From NCBI RefSeq assembly GCF_014884995.1, contig NZ_JABMII010000008.1, forward strand, positions 62,001 through 126,000: 64,000 nucleotides of DNA, written 5' to 3'. Both the position numbers and the translations under genes were made by a program. Positions 9,874-20,126 of this stretch are shown piece by piece (the stretch's first letter is position 1; each line of letters opens with the position of its first letter). Under the pieces are notes generated by a model. It was not told the origin of the DNA and searched no databases. It saw nothing but the letters and a program-made list of their open reading frames with translations. Source of the stretch: Spirabiliibacterium pneumoniae. Lineage in GTDB: Bacteria > Pseudomonadota > Gammaproteobacteria > Enterobacterales > Pasteurellaceae.

Positions 9874-11739
9874 TTAGAAATTTTTAACTGCTTGAATTTT
9901 TTCAATAATACTGTTTGCATTTAGCCCCAGCTCAGCAAGCACTTCGGCGGGATCACCTTGGGCAATAAATTCATCGGCAAAACCTAACGACAGCAAGCGT
10001 GCGTTGTGTGGCTGCGTGAGTGCCCGTTGATTAAGGTATTCGCCTACCGCGCTACCAGCGCCGCCTTTAAGCGCGTTATCTTCCACACTGACCAGCAAAG
10101 TGTGATCATCAAGCAAAGTGGCAAGCATTGCCTCATCGATAGGCTTAGCAAAACGCATATCCACTACGGTTGCATCGAGTGTTTCCGCCGCCAGCATCAC
10201 CTCACCGAGCAACGTGCCGAAGTTTAATAGTGCAATGTTTGAACCCGACCGCACTTTGCGTGCTTTGCCAATCTCCAATTGTGTCAGTGGCTGCAATTCA
10301 CACCCTGTGGCATTGCCGCGCGGATAACGCACAGCAGCAGGGCCATTGTAATGCAGGCCAGTGAAGAGCATTTGCCGACACTCATTTTCATCACTAGGGG
10401 TCATAATGACCATATTTGGGATACAACGCATAAAGCTAATATCAAATGCGCCTTGGTGTGTTTGCCCATCAGCACCGACTACGCCAGCACGATCGATGGC
10501 GAATAGCACAGGCAAGTTTGGAATTGCGACATCGTGAATGAGTTGGTCATAGGCACGTTGCAAAAAGGTGGAATAAATTGCCACCACAGGCTTAAGCCCT
10601 GCAATCGCCATGCCCGCGGCGAGCGTCACTGCGTGCTGCTCGGCAATGGCTACATCAAAATACTGTTCAGGAAAGCGGTTGGAAAATTCCACCATACCAG
10701 AGCCTTCACGCATAGCAGGCGTAATACCCACTACAGTGGCGTCTTTTTCTGCCATTTCGCACAGCCAACGGCCAAATACAGCAGAGTAGGTGGGTACTTG
10801 TGCAACTTTTTTCGGCAATTGACCTAAAATATGGTCAAATTTTGGCACGCCGTGAAAGCCGATAGGATCTTTTTCCGCTGGCGCGTAGCCTTTGCCTTTT
10901 TTGGTCATGATATGCAAAAACTGCGGGCCTTTTAGGTTGCGCATGTTTTTCAGCGTGGAGACCAATTCCTCCACATTATGCCCATCAATTGGGCCGATGT
11001 AGTTAAAGCCGAGTTCTTCAAACAATGTACCGCCTGGAGAAACAAAGCCTTTAAGATGTTCTTCGGTTTTTTTCACGAAGGCTTTAATCGGTGGCAAGCC
11101 TGAGAGCAAGTTTTTACTGCTTTCACGAATAGAGGAGTAAAACGAGCCAGAGAGCAGCCGTGCAAGGTGATTGTTCAATGCGCCGACATTTTCTGAAATC
11201 GACATTTCATTATCGTTTAAAATCACCAGCATATCGGTATGCAAGGAGCCAGCGTGATTGAGTGCCTCAAACGCCATACCTGCAGTCATTGCACCATCAC
11301 CTATCACGCAAATGGTTTTGCGATCAGCGTTTTCTTTTTCTGCCGCAATAGCAATGCCAAGCCCTGCACTGATGGAAGTGGATGAATGCCCCACACTGAG
11401 CACATCGTACTCACTCTCTCCGCGCCACGGGAAAGGGTGCAGTCCATTTTTTTGCCGAATGGTGTGCATGCGCTCGCGCCGACCCGTAAGAATTTTGTGC
11501 GGGTAGGCCTGATGGCCAACATCCCAAATCAGTTGATCAAATGGTGTGTTGAACACATAATGCAACGCCACCGTCAATTCAACGGTGCCCAAGCCCGATG
11601 CTAAATGCCCACTGCTTTGGCTAACGGATTCCAACAAAAATGCACGCAACTCGTCACACAGCTGAGGCAGCTGTTCGCGCGAGAGCAGACGCAAATCGTC
11701 TGGCGTGTTGATGGTCGATAATAAAGAATATTTTTGCAT
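9874..11739 (-). CDS. dxs: 1-deoxy-D-xylulose-5-phosphate synthase
   Basis: A 621-aa thiamine-diphosphate enzyme that condenses pyruvate and glyceraldehyde-3-phosphate, the first step of the MEP isoprenoid pathway and also a source for thiamine and pyridoxal. The TPP motif GDGAMTAG...NDNEMSIS is present, as is the transketolase-type domain with [18 protein letters not shown] at 11739 (MQKYSLLS) matches the family length; an in-frame longer start exists at 11772. Last gene of xseB-ispA-dxs, the standard gammaproteobacterial order. Confidence 0.95.
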   Translation of the reverse strand: MQKYSLLSTINTPDDLRLLSREQLPQLCDELRAFLLESVSQSSGHLASGLGTVELTVALHYVFNTPFDQLIWDVGHQAYPHKILTGRRERMHTIRQKNGLHPFPWRGESEYDVLSVGHSSTSISAGLGIAIAAEKENADRKTICVIGDGAMTAGMAFEALNHAGSLHTDMLVILNDNEMSISENVGALNNHLARLLSGSFYSSIRESSKNLLSGLPPIKAFVKKTEEHLKGFVSPGGTLFEELGFNYIGPIDGHNVEELVSTLKNMRNLKGPQFLHIMTKKGKGYAPAEKDPIGFHGVPKFDHILGQLPKKVAQVPTYSAVFGRWLCEMAEKDATVVGITPAMREGSGMVEFSNRFPEQYFDVAIAEQHAVTLAAGMAIAGLKPVVAIYSTFLQRAYDQLIHDVAIPNLPVLFAIDRAGVVGADGQTHQGAFDISFMRCIPNMVIMTPSDENECRQMLFTGLHYNGPAAVRYPRGNATGCELQPLTQLEIGKARKVRSGSNIALLNFGTLLGEVMLAAETLDATVVDMRFAKPIDEAMLATLLDDHTLLVSVEDNALKGGAGSAVGEYLNQRALTQPHNARLLSLGFADEFIAQGDPAEVLAELGLNANSIIEKIQAVKNF

Positions 11740-11810
11740 AGCGTGAATTATAACGAGAATTGCATCAAACATAAATCACAAAATGCCAATTCGGCGTGAT
11801 TATCAGGCAT

Positions 11811-12710
11811 TTAGCTTCCTCGCGTGATGATAAATGCTGCCAGTGCTTGGTGCGCACTGACATCTAACCCCATATTAGCGAGCACACCAAGCACTTGCTG
11901 CGCCTGTTCGATCAGCGCTTGTGCTTTAGCTTTGGCGCCGTCAAGGCCTAACAATTTTGGATAGGTGCTTTTATCGTGTGCTAAATCTGAACCCGCATCT
12001 TTGCCCAGTGTGGCGGAGTCTGCGGTGATGTCTAGGATGTCATCTTGCACTTGGAATGCCAGCCCGATAAGCGAGGCAAAACGTCGCAAATGTTGTGCAA
12101 GTGTTGGATCGGCAAAGTGCGGTGAGCAGACAAGTCCCATCTCCACCGCGCAAATAATCATTGCGCCTGTTTTATTGTGATGAATGCGTTCTAAAAATGT
12201 CAAATCTACGGCTTGTTGCTCGGCAAACAGATCCAAGGCTTGCCCGAGACACATGCCTTGTGCGCCAGCACTGTGTGAAAGCAGTTGTACCAACCGCACT
12301 TTTTGCTCAGCACTGATTGTTGGGGTGTCGCACAACAGTGTGAACGCCCAGCTTTGTAACGCATCGCCTGCCAAAATCGCGGTGGCCTGATCAAATTCAA
12401 TGTGGCAAGTATTTTGCCCACGGCGTAGTGTGTCATCGTCCATTGCGGGGAGATCGTCGTGAATTAGCGAATAACAGTGCACCGCCTCCACTGCAGCGGC
12501 AGCGAAGTCTAAACTCGCAAGTGGCGCATTGAGCATACGCCCTGTGCAATAGGTTAAAAAAGGGCGCAAACGCTTGCCACCGAGCAGCACGCCATAACGC
12601 ATTGCATCGGCAAGTGGTGCAGGCTGAGAGTCAAGATCCAGTTTTTGGGTTAAAAATGTATTGATGCGTGCACGAAAATGCTGCAAATCCGTTTGAAAAT
12701 TGTAGTTCAT
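11811..12710 (-). CDS. ispA: Farnesyl diphosphate synthase (geranyltranstransferase)
   Basis: A 299-aa prenyltransferase that builds farnesyl diphosphate from IPP and DMAPP. Both Asp-rich motifs are visible: DDLPAMDDD (first) and DDILD (second), with the GGKRLRP motif nearby. Middle gene of xseB-ispA-dxs; its start is 9 bp after the xseB stop, so translation is probably coupled. Confidence 0.95.
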   Translation of the reverse strand: MNYNFQTDLQHFRARINTFLTQKLDLDSQPAPLADAMRYGVLLGGKRLRPFLTYCTGRMLNAPLASLDFAAAAVEAVHCYSLIHDDLPAMDDDTLRRGQNTCHIEFDQATAILAGDALQSWAFTLLCDTPTISAEQKVRLVQLLSHSAGAQGMCLGQALDLFAEQQAVDLTFLERIHHNKTGAMIICAVEMGLVCSPHFADPTLAQHLRRFASLIGLAFQVQDDILDITADSATLGKDAGSDLAHDKSTYPKLLGLDGAKAKAQALIEQAQQVLGVLANMGLDVSAHQALAAFIITRGS

Positions 12711-12719
12711 TTTGTGGCC

Positions 12720-13028
12720 TTAAAATGCAGCGTCATCATCACTAGCAGGCTGGTCATCACGTTGCGCGCGAGCATTGCCCGTTTTGCGCGTGTTGTCATC
12801 TTCTTCAAACGGCGCAAGGGGAGCAACCGCACTTTTTTCCAGCAAAATGCTGACTTGTTGCTGTGCTTGCTGTAAGCGTTGTTGCCCCGCTTGCGCGAGC
12901 TGCACGCCTTTTTCAAACTCAATAAGCGCTTTTTCCAGTGGCAGCTCACCACTTTCCAGCCGCCCGACGATGCTTTCCAGTTCGTTTAAGGTGCTTTCAA
13001 AATCCAAAGAAGTTGCTTTTTTCGCCAT
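12720..13028 (-). CDS. xseB: Exodeoxyribonuclease VII small subunit
   Basis: A 102-aa helical subunit that, with XseA, degrades single-stranded DNA. The N-terminal [25 protein letters not shown] segment carries the family pattern (for example [15 protein letters not shown]). The ATG at 13028 is preferred over one at 13040. The C-terminal tail beyond the family core is acidic and low in complexity (SDDDAAF end). First gene of the operon, divergent from thiI. Confidence 0.92.
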   Translation of the reverse strand: MAKKATSLDFESTLNELESIVGRLESGELPLEKALIEFEKGVQLAQAGQQRLQQAQQQVSILLEKSAVAPLAPFEEDDNTRKTGNARAQRDDQPASDDDAAF

Positions 13029-13160
13029 AACAGTATCCAAAAAGAGTATGAGAGTATGTGTCGTCTATTGTACTTGAGTTTGTATTATTTGTCGTTTTTT
13101 TTAGCTGTCAGCGGGAATTTCAGGTACAATGGCGCCAATTTTGGCATTTGTAGTGATTCT

Positions 13161-14612
13161 ATGAAATTTATTATCAAATTATTCCCCGAAGTGATGGTCA
13201 AAAGTGATTCCGTGCGCAAACGGTTTATTAAAATTTTGGCTGGTAATATTCGTAATATTTTAAACAAGCAAGATGATACCGTGGCCGTGGTGCACCATTG
13301 GGATTACATCGAAGTGCGTTCAAAAGATGTCAGTAAGCGCGATTTATTACTGGATTTTTTGCAGCGCACCCCTGGTATTCACCACATTTTGGAGGTGGAA
13401 GGTATCCCATTTACTTCAATGCACGATATTTTTGAATACACCTTAAAAAATACGCGTGAGCAATTGGAAAACCGCACTTTTTGTGTGCGCGTCAAGCGTA
13501 AGGGTAAACATGATTTTAGCTCACTGGATCTTGAGCGTTATGTCGGTGGTGGCTTGAATCAACATATTGAAACGGCCAAAGTGCGGTTGAAAAATCCTGA
13601 TGTGACGGTCAATATCACCATCGAAGATGACCAAATGTTACTCATCAAAAACCGTTTTGAGGGTATTGGCGGCTATCCTGTTGGCACACAAGAAGATGTG
13701 CTCAGCCTTATTTCCGGCGGGTTTGACTCAGGCGTGTCGAGCTATATGTTTATCCGCCGTGGCTCGAAAGTGCATTATTGCTTTTTCAACCTTGGTGGGC
13801 AGGCGCACGAAATCGGCGTGAAACAGATGGCCTATCACATTTGGTCACGTTACAGTTCGTCGGTCAAAGTGCGGTTTGTGGCGATTAATTTTGAAGGCGT
13901 GGTGGCGGAGATTTTGGAAAAAATCGATAACGGTCAGATGGGCGTGGTGCTCAAGCGCATGATGGTGCGCGCCGCCAGCCGCGTGGCGGAACGCTTTGGC
14001 ATTCAAGCCATCGTCACTGGCGAAGCGCTCGGGCAGGTCTCCAGCCAAACGCTGACCAACTTGCGCTTGATTGATGAAGCCGCCAGCGTACTAGTGCTGC
14101 GCCCACTTATCACTCACGATAAGCCGCAAATTATCGCCACGGCACAGCAAATTGGCACCGATGAAATTGCCAAGTCCATGCCTGAATTTTGCGGTGTAAT
14201 TTCCAAAAATCCAACGGTTAAGGCCATTCCTGAACGGATCATCAAAGAAGAGGCGCATTTTGATTTCACTGTGTTGGATGAGGCGGTAGCTGGCGCACAG
14301 TATCTTGATATTCGCGACATCGCCAACGCCGATAAAAGTGCGGTCGAGGACGTGGAGATTGTTGATAAGGTAGGTTTAGACGAGGTGGTGATTGATGTGC
14401 GCAGTGAAGAAGAACGTGAGGATAAGCCTATGTATTTGCCAGAGTGTGAGCTGTTGGCGATTCCGTTTTTCAAACTCGGCAGTGCTTTTGCGCAATTGGA
14501 TCGCAACACCACCTATTTGCTCTATTGCGAAAAAGGGGTGATGAGCCAGTTACAGGCGCAGTTTTTGCATCAGCAAGGCTATGACAATGTGAAAGTGCTA
14601 CGCTTGCGTTAA
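13161..14612 (+). CDS. thiI: tRNA 4-thiouridine sulfurtransferase ThiI
   Basis: A 483-aa enzyme that makes 4-thiouridine at tRNA position 8 and supplies sulfur for the thiamine thiazole. Domain order is ferredoxin-like/THUMP, PP-loop ATPase ([13 protein letters not shown]) and C-terminal rhodanese. The catalytic cysteines are both present: MPEFCGVI (equivalent of Cys344) and [10 protein letters not shown] (persulfide Cys456). ATG at 13161 gives the enterobacterial length; the upstream open frame is not needed. Confidence 0.95.
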   Translation: MKFIIKLFPEVMVKSDSVRKRFIKILAGNIRNILNKQDDTVAVVHHWDYIEVRSKDVSKRDLLLDFLQRTPGIHHILEVEGIPFTSMHDIFEYTLKNTREQLENRTFCVRVKRKGKHDFSSLDLERYVGGGLNQHIETAKVRLKNPDVTVNITIEDDQMLLIKNRFEGIGGYPVGTQEDVLSLISGGFDSGVSSYMFIRRGSKVHYCFFNLGGQAHEIGVKQMAYHIWSRYSSSVKVRFVAINFEGVVAEILEKIDNGQMGVVLKRMMVRAASRVAERFGIQAIVTGEALGQVSSQTLTNLRLIDEAASVLVLRPLITHDKPQIIATAQQIGTDEIAKSMPEFCGVISKNPTVKAIPERIIKEEAHFDFTVLDEAVAGAQYLDIRDIANADKSAVEDVEIVDKVGLDEVVIDVRSEEEREDKPMYLPECELLAIPFFKLGSAFAQLDRNTTYLLYCEKGVMSQLQAQFLHQQGYDNVKVLRLR

Positions 14613-14642
14613 AATAGTACTACGCAAGTGCGCTATTTTTTT
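14612..14642 (+). terminator. Probable thiI terminator
   Basis: AAATAG (14612-14617) can pair with CTATTT at 14633-14638, followed by a T-run, directly after the thiI stop. A competing inverted repeat (CTTGCGT / ACGCAAG) overlaps it, so the exact fold is uncertain. Confidence 0.5.
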
Positions 14643-14696
14643 GTACAATAAATACTCTTATTTCAACAATAGCAAACAGCCTTCAACCCTAAAATT

Positions 14697-15182
14697 ATGA
14701 TTGATTATCTCATTATCGGTATTATTGTTTTTTCATTAATTGTCAGCCTATTGCGTGGCTTTGTACGCGAAGCTGTATCACTAGGGAGCTGGGTTGTCGC
14801 CTTTTTTGTCGCCAGCCGTTTTTATCCCTATCTGGCAGGCTATCTCACACAAATTGAATCACAAAATATTCGCATTGGCGTGGCGATTGCGATTTTGTTT
14901 ATCGCTAGCCTGATTGTGGGCGCCATCGTCAACTATATTTTAGGTCAATTGGTGGATAAAACAGGCTTAAGCGGTACGGATCGCGTGTTGGGTGCGTGTT
15001 TTGGCGTGTTGCGCGGGGTGTTAATTGTGTCGGCATTGCTGTTTTGCATGGATACCTTCACCAATTTAAATCAAACCGAGTGGTGGCAAAATTCAAAATT
15101 GATACCGCACTTTGGGTTTGTGGTTGACTGGTTTTTTCAACAGATTCAACAAAATTCCTCTTTTTTAACTCCGAAATTGTAA
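14697..15182 (+). CDS. cvpA: CvpA family membrane protein
   Basis: A 161-aa inner-membrane protein with four hydrophobic spans. The family is required for colicin V production in E. coli and is linked to envelope stress and bile tolerance; its molecular role is unclear. The N-terminal [15 protein letters not shown] stretch is characteristic. It sits 10 bp before purF, the conserved cvpA-purF pair. Confidence 0.92.
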   Translation: MIDYLIIGIIVFSLIVSLLRGFVREAVSLGSWVVAFFVASRFYPYLAGYLTQIESQNIRIGVAIAILFIASLIVGAIVNYILGQLVDKTGLSGTDRVLGACFGVLRGVLIVSALLFCMDTFTNLNQTEWWQNSKLIPHFGFVVDWFFQQIQQNSSFLTPKL

Positions 15183-15192
15183 GGGCGAAACT

Positions 15193-16707
15193 ATGTGTGG
15201 CATTATTGGGATTATCGGCGAAACCCCCGTCAACCAAGCGTTGTATGATGCGCTTACGGTGTTGCAACACCGCGGGCAAGATGCTGCAGGCATCATGACC
15301 ATTGACCGCGAAAGCCGTTTTCGGCTGCGCAAAGCCAATGGGTTGGTCAGCGATGTGTTCCGCCAAGAACACATGGACAGGTTGCAAGGCACGGTTGGGA
15401 TCGGGCATGTGCGCTACCCAACGGCGGGCAGCTCCAGTGTGTCAGAGGCGCAGCCATTTTATGTCAACTCGCCCTATGGCATCACGTTGGTACACAATGG
15501 CAATTTGACCAACTCACGGGCGCTCAAAGATAAACTGTTTAAACTTGCCCGCCGCCATGTGAATACCAATTCTGATTCCGAAGCCTTATTAAATATTCTT
15601 GCCTACCATCTCGACCAAAGCCCACACCACCAATTAACGCCTGACGACATTTTCGCCGCTGTCACTAAAACCCACGACGACATCAAAGGGGCTTATGCTT
15701 GCGTAGCGATGATTATCGGCTTTGGTATGATTGCCTTTCGTGATCCGCATGGCATCCGCCCATTGGTGTTGGGCAAACGCACACAAGCGAGTGGCAAAGT
15801 GGAATATGCTTTTGCCTCTGAAAGTGTTGCGCTGGACATCATCGGCTTTGAATTTGTGCGTGATGTTGCCCCAGGTGAGGCGATTTATGTGGATTTTAAC
15901 GGTGAATTTTATTCGCACCAATGCTCAACCACGCCCGATTTATGCCCGTGCATTTTTGAATATGTCTATTTCGCACGCCCTGACTCTTACATTGATGGCG
16001 TATCGGTCTATGCCGCACGCGTACACATGGGCGAGGCTTTAGGGCGCAAAATTGCCAAAGAATGGCACGATCACGACATTGATGTGGTTATCCCCATTCC
16101 AGAAACGTCTAACGACATCGCTTTGCGCATCGCCAAAGAGTTGAATTTGCCTTATCGCCAAGGTTTTGTGAAAAATCGCTACGTTGGGCGCACCTTTATT
16201 ATGCCAGGGCAAACCCAGCGCCGTCACTCAGTGCGACGCAAGCTCAACACTATTTCGTCGGAGTTTAAAGACAAAAATGTGCTGCTGGTGGATGATTCTA
16301 TCGTGCGTGGCACCACCTCGGAACAAATCGTGGACATGGTGCGTCAAGCGGGCGCGAAGAAAATTTACTTAGCCTCAGCTGCACCTGAAGTGCGCCACCC
16401 AAATGTTTACGGTATTGATATGCCATCTGTTAATGAACTGATTGCCTACAACCGTAGTGTAGATGAAATTGCTGAACTAATTGGCGTGGACGGGCTGATT
16501 TTCCAAGATTTAGCGGATTTAGAAAATGCGATTCGTAAAGAAAATCCGCATATCCAGCATTTTGACAGCTCTGTGTTCACAGGCTGCTACATCACAGGGG
16601 ATGTGACAGAAGAGTATCTCGCTCAAGTAGAGGCCATGCGTAATGATAAAGCCAAGCGCCGCCAAGAGCGAGATGAGACCAATTTAGAAATGCACAACGA
16701 AGCCTAA
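15193..16707 (+). CDS. purF: Amidophosphoribosyltransferase
   Basis: A 504-aa enzyme that makes phosphoribosylamine from PRPP and glutamine, the committed step of purine synthesis. The N-terminal nucleophile Cys2 follows the initiator Met (MCGIIGIIG) for the glutamine amidotransferase half, and the PRPP loop [14 protein letters not shown] marks the transferase half. Its stop overlaps the ubiX ATG by one base (TAATG). PurR control would be expected, but I did not see a convincing PUR box upstream of cvpA. Confidence 0.96.
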   Translation: MCGIIGIIGETPVNQALYDALTVLQHRGQDAAGIMTIDRESRFRLRKANGLVSDVFRQEHMDRLQGTVGIGHVRYPTAGSSSVSEAQPFYVNSPYGITLVHNGNLTNSRALKDKLFKLARRHVNTNSDSEALLNILAYHLDQSPHHQLTPDDIFAAVTKTHDDIKGAYACVAMIIGFGMIAFRDPHGIRPLVLGKRTQASGKVEYAFASESVALDIIGFEFVRDVAPGEAIYVDFNGEFYSHQCSTTPDLCPCIFEYVYFARPDSYIDGVSVYAARVHMGEALGRKIAKEWHDHDIDVVIPIPETSNDIALRIAKELNLPYRQGFVKNRYVGRTFIMPGQTQRRHSVRRKLNTISSEFKDKNVLLVDDSIVRGTTSEQIVDMVRQAGAKKIYLASAAPEVRHPNVYGIDMPSVNELIAYNRSVDEIAELIGVDGLIFQDLADLENAIRKENPHIQHFDSSVFTGCYITGDVTEEYLAQVEAMRNDKAKRRQERDETNLEMHNEA

Positions 16708-17279
16708 TGAAAGCCAAACGACTCATTATTGCCATCACCGGTGCCTCAGGCGCCATTTATGCAATCCGCTTGTTACAAGTGCTGGCAGCAACGGAGATTG
16801 AAACCCATTTGATTATCTCCAATGCTGCGCGCCAAACCATTGCGATTGAAACCGATTTCAGCTTAAATGACGTTAAAGCGCTGGCCGATGTGGTGTATGA
16901 CAATCGCGATATTGGCGCGGCTATTTCATCGGGGTCATACCGCACTTTGGGCATGCTGGTGGTGCCGTGTTCCATCAAAACCCTCTCTGCCATCGCACAC
17001 AGTTATAGCGATGATTTAATTTCTCGCGCGGCAGATGTTTGCCTTAAAGAACGCAAGCCCGTTCACCTGTGCCTGCGGGAAACACCGCTGCATTTAGGCC
17101 ACCTGCGGCTGATGACCCAAGCGGCTGAAATCGGCGCCACACTCACGCCACTTATGCCCGCGTTTTACCATAAACCGCAAAGCATTGACGACATCATCAA
17201 CCAATCCGTCAACCGCTTGTGCGATCAATTTGAGATTGAACTGCCTGAAGACTTGTTTGAACGCTGGCAGGGCGTTTAA
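16707..17279 (+). CDS. ubiX: Flavin prenyltransferase UbiX
   Basis: A 190-aa enzyme that prenylates FMN to make the cofactor for the decarboxylase UbiD in ubiquinone synthesis. The N-terminal ITGASGAIYAIRLL flavin-binding motif and the central SIKTLSAIAHSYSDDLISRAADV stretch (for example SIKTLSAIAHSYSDDL) are typical. It is translationally coupled to purF, an arrangement also found in E. coli (cvpA-purF-ubiX). Confidence 0.94.
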   Translation: MKAKRLIIAITGASGAIYAIRLLQVLAATEIETHLIISNAARQTIAIETDFSLNDVKALADVVYDNRDIGAAISSGSYRTLGMLVVPCSIKTLSAIAHSYSDDLISRAADVCLKERKPVHLCLRETPLHLGHLRLMTQAAEIGATLTPLMPAFYHKPQSIDDIINQSVNRLCDQFEIELPEDLFERWQGV

Positions 17280-17284
17280 GGATG

Positions 17285-17306
17285 AAAGTGCGGTTAACCG
17301 CACTTT
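17285..17306. terminator. Perfect uptake-signal palindrome between ubiX and moeB
   Basis: Two uptake signals fused head to head make a perfect 22-bp palindrome with the central sequence GCGGTTAACCGC. It lies between the converging ubiX and moeB genes and can act as a terminator in both directions. Confidence 0.65.
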
Positions 17307-17311
17307 GGATT

Positions 17312-18034
17312 TTAGGGTAGTTTGAGGGTGGTAAACTGCATGTTTAAGGCGTCAATCAGTAGCAGTTTGCCCACCAATGGCTCGCCGATATTGAGCAATA
17401 ATTTTAAGGTTTCCATCGCTTGTAGTGTGCCGACAATGCCGACAATCGGGGAGAGCACACCCGCTTCCACGCAGGAGAGCGTGTTGTCGCCAAACAGGCG
17501 GCTGATGCTGCGATAATTAGGGGTGTTGGGCTGATAGGTAAACACCGATAATTGCCCCTCCATGCGAATAGCGGCGCCAAACACGAGCGGGGTTTGGCTT
17601 TGTTGGCAGAGCACATCAAGGCGATTGCGTGTGGCGACATTGTCTGAGCAATCCACTACTACATCTGATCGTGTGACAACGTCACGAAATTCATCATCAT
17701 CTAAATCAGCGTTAATAGCATTGACAGTGACATGTGGGTTTAAAGCACAAAGTGCGGTTTTGGCAGAATCCACTTTCGGCTGACCCATGCGCGCCTCAGT
17801 GTGCAGTACTTGACGCTGTAAATTAGACAGGCTGACGATGTCGAAGTCGACCAGCGTTAAGGTGCCAACGCCGCTGGCAGCTAAATATTGCGCAGCGGCA
17901 CACCCCAAACCGCCCACGCCGATAATCGCCACATGGGATTGTTTAAGGCGTTCTTGCCCGTCAAAGTCAATTTGTGGCAGCACAATTTGGCGGTTGTAGC
18001 GTAGTGCTTCCGCATCCGATAAGATATCAGCCAT
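17312..18034 (-). CDS. moeB: MoeB/HesA/ThiF-family adenylyltransferase lacking zinc cysteines
   Basis: A 240-aa E1-like enzyme; MoeB adenylates the C-terminus of MoaD for molybdopterin synthase sulfuration. The nucleotide loop GVGGLG (39-44) and the conserved SCVEAGV (Cys188) are present. The structural zinc site is missing: where E. coli MoeB has a CxxC (172/175), this protein has NYRS at 173-176, and it ends at LKLP before the second CxxC (244/247). The adjoining moeA supports the MoeB call. ThiF or HesA activity is an alternative. Its ATG overlaps the moeA stop by one base. Confidence 0.85.
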   Translation of the reverse strand: MADILSDAEALRYNRQIVLPQIDFDGQERLKQSHVAIIGVGGLGCAAAQYLAASGVGTLTLVDFDIVSLSNLQRQVLHTEARMGQPKVDSAKTALCALNPHVTVNAINADLDDDEFRDVVTRSDVVVDCSDNVATRNRLDVLCQQSQTPLVFGAAIRMEGQLSVFTYQPNTPNYRSISRLFGDNTLSCVEAGVLSPIVGIVGTLQAMETLKLLLNIGEPLVGKLLLIDALNMQFTTLKLP

Positions 18035-19260
18035 TATTGCAACACATCACCAAAAGGTTCAATTACAACCTGTTCGCCAGCGGCCACATTGCCACGTTCG
18101 CGCTCAAGCACAATCAGGCAGTTACTTTGCACAAAAGAGCTGAACATATGCGAGCCTTGAAAGCCCACGGGCTGCACTTCAATTTGCCCTTGTGCATTCA
18201 CACGGTAATGCCCACGTTGAAAATCCAAGCGTCCAGGCGTTTTTTTCATCGCGCTGCCAGCAATGGCGGGTAGTTGTGGCGGCAGCTGCCATTGGCTAAA
18301 GCCTGTTAAGCGCGCCAGCACGGGCTGCACCAGTTGATAAAAGGTGACAAGAGCTGAAACAGGGTTGCCTGGCAGGCCGCAAAACCACGCGTGGTCAAAT
18401 TTACCAAAGGCAAACGGCTTGCCCGGCTTCATCGCCAATTTCCAAAAATTCATTTGCCCGAGTTGCTCAAGCACATCTTTGGTGAAATCCGCCTCACCCA
18501 CCGACACGCCACCGCTGGTGATCACCAAATCGGCTTTTTGCTGCGCTTCAGAAAAGGTTTTGGCAAACCGCACTTTATCGTCGGGTAAAATGCTGTAATC
18601 TAAAATGTCACAGTGCCAATTTTCCAGCAGCAAGCGCACAGTAAAGCGATTGGTGTCGTAGATTTGCCCTTTTTTCAAAGGATTGCCAACACTGACCAGC
18701 TCGTCGCCAGTGGAAATGAGTGCCACTTTAATTTTACGATAAACGCGCACTTGCTCAAGCCCAAGCGAAGCAAGCAAGGGGAGTGAAAGTGCGGTCAGTT
18801 TCGCGCCTTTTTTAAGCACAATATCACCTTTTTTGACATCATCGCCCAAGCGGCGAATGTTTTGCCCTGCTTTAGCCTCTTGCGTGAACCGCACTTTGCC
18901 ATCTGCTTGCACCTCGGCGTGCTCTTGCATAATGACCGCCTCGCACCCATCTGGTACAACAGCACCTGTCATGATGCGCACTACTGAACCTTTTGTCCAT
19001 TCACCTTCAAACGGGCTGCCCGCGAAACTTTTGCCTGCAACAGTCAGCGGTTCGCCAGTGAGATCAGTCATGCGCACGGCATAACCGTCCATCGCGGAGT
19101 TGTCAAAGCCAGGTACATTAATGGGCGAGTGAATATCTTCTGCACAGATGCGGTTGTGTGCCACATCAAGGCTGACCCATTCAGTGTGTGAATCGGGTGG
19201 AAAACTTAGCGCACGGGTGATTTTAGCCAGTGCATCGTCAAGAGAGATAAGTGAATTCAT
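18034..19260 (-). CDS. moeA: Molybdopterin molybdenumtransferase MoeA
   Basis: A 408-aa enzyme that inserts molybdate into adenylated molybdopterin. Recognisable stretches are VPGFDNSAMDGYAV near the N-terminus, TGAVVPDGCEAVIMQE, and the MoCF-domain ISTGDELV and ITSGGVSVGEADFTK motifs. It heads a moeA-moeB pair with overlapping stop/start, diverging from folE across 137 bp. Confidence 0.95.
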   Translation of the reverse strand: MNSLISLDDALAKITRALSFPPDSHTEWVSLDVAHNRICAEDIHSPINVPGFDNSAMDGYAVRMTDLTGEPLTVAGKSFAGSPFEGEWTKGSVVRIMTGAVVPDGCEAVIMQEHAEVQADGKVRFTQEAKAGQNIRRLGDDVKKGDIVLKKGAKLTALSLPLLASLGLEQVRVYRKIKVALISTGDELVSVGNPLKKGQIYDTNRFTVRLLLENWHCDILDYSILPDDKVRFAKTFSEAQQKADLVITSGGVSVGEADFTKDVLEQLGQMNFWKLAMKPGKPFAFGKFDHAWFCGLPGNPVSALVTFYQLVQPVLARLTGFSQWQLPPQLPAIAGSAMKKTPGRLDFQRGHYRVNAQGQIEVQPVGFQGSHMFSSFVQSNCLIVLERERGNVAAGEQVVIEPFGDVLQ

Positions 19261-19397
19261 ACAGTCACCTTTTGGTTGAAATCGGCTTTATTCTAACAAA
19301 CTTTAAGAAATTTTCAGTTAATTTCGTAGAATTCTTGTTGTATTTTTCATTATTCTGTTAAAATAATTGCCTTGTTTTTTGGAGATGTTAAACCACA

Positions 19398-20054
19398 ATG
19401 AGTAAAATTTCAGCAGAGGCGCAGCAAGTTCGAGCCGCGTTGATTGCAAAAGGCATTGAAACCCCGATGAAAGCGTTGGATCTGTCCCTTGACCAACGTC
19501 GAGCACAAATTGAACAGCATATGAAAAGTGTGTTGGAACTAATTGGCTTAGATTTGAGCGATGACAGCATTGAGCAAACCCCCGCGCGCTTGGCGAAAAT
19601 GTACCTTGATGAAATTTTCACAGGCATGGATTATGCGAATTTTCCAAAAATCACGACGATTCGTAATCGCATGCAGGTCAGTGAAATGGTGTTGGTCAAT
19701 GACGTGACGCTCACCAGCACTTGTGAACACCATTTTGTCACCATCGATGGCAAAGTCTCCGTAGCTTATTACCCGAAAGAGTGGGTGATTGGGCTATCGA
19801 AAATTAACCGTGTTGTTGCCTTTTTGGCGCAACGTCCGCAAGTGCAAGAACGGCTAACTGAACAAATTTTGACAGCTTTGCAGACGATTTTACAGACAGA
19901 TGATGTCGCGGTGTATGTGAAAGCAACCCATTTTTGTGTTAAGTGTCGTGGCATTAAAGACAGTAATAGTTACACTGTCACATCAGCCTTTGGTGGCGTT
20001 TTCTTGCAAGACCGCGAAACGCGCAAGGAATTTTTAAGCTTAATCGAACGATAA
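19398..20054 (+). CDS. folE: GTP cyclohydrolase I
   Basis: A 218-aa enzyme converting GTP to dihydroneopterin triphosphate, the first step of folate synthesis. The zinc ligands are visible as CEHHF and HFCVKCRG, with SKINRVV between them. A putative GGAGA ribosome site lies about 10 bp before the ATG. It is monocistronic and followed by a hairpin terminator. Confidence 0.96.
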   Translation: MSKISAEAQQVRAALIAKGIETPMKALDLSLDQRRAQIEQHMKSVLELIGLDLSDDSIEQTPARLAKMYLDEIFTGMDYANFPKITTIRNRMQVSEMVLVNDVTLTSTCEHHFVTIDGKVSVAYYPKEWVIGLSKINRVVAFLAQRPQVQERLTEQILTALQTILQTDDVAVYVKATHFCVKCRGIKDSNSYTVTSAFGGVFLQDRETRKEFLSLIER

Positions 20055-20057
20055 TAA

Positions 20058-20081
20058 AAAGCAGCGCCATAGCACTGCTTT
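20058..20081 (+). terminator. folE terminator hairpin
   Basis: AAAGCAG (20058-20064) pairs with CTGCTTT (20075-20081) four bases after the folE stop. The following T-run is weak. Confidence 0.5.
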
Positions 20082-20093
20082 GATAATGAAACT

Positions 20094-20126
20094 GACCACA
20101 CTTTATCGCTAAAGTGCGGTTTTTTA
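20094..20126 (-). terminator. Uptake-signal-based terminator after argS
   Basis: An imperfect inverted repeat ACCACACTTTA / TAAAGTGCGGT, flanked by a T-run on the plus strand, lies between the converging folE and argS and overlaps the argS stop region. One arm is a true uptake signal and the other a one-base variant (ACCACACTT instead of ACCGCACTT). Confidence 0.5.
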
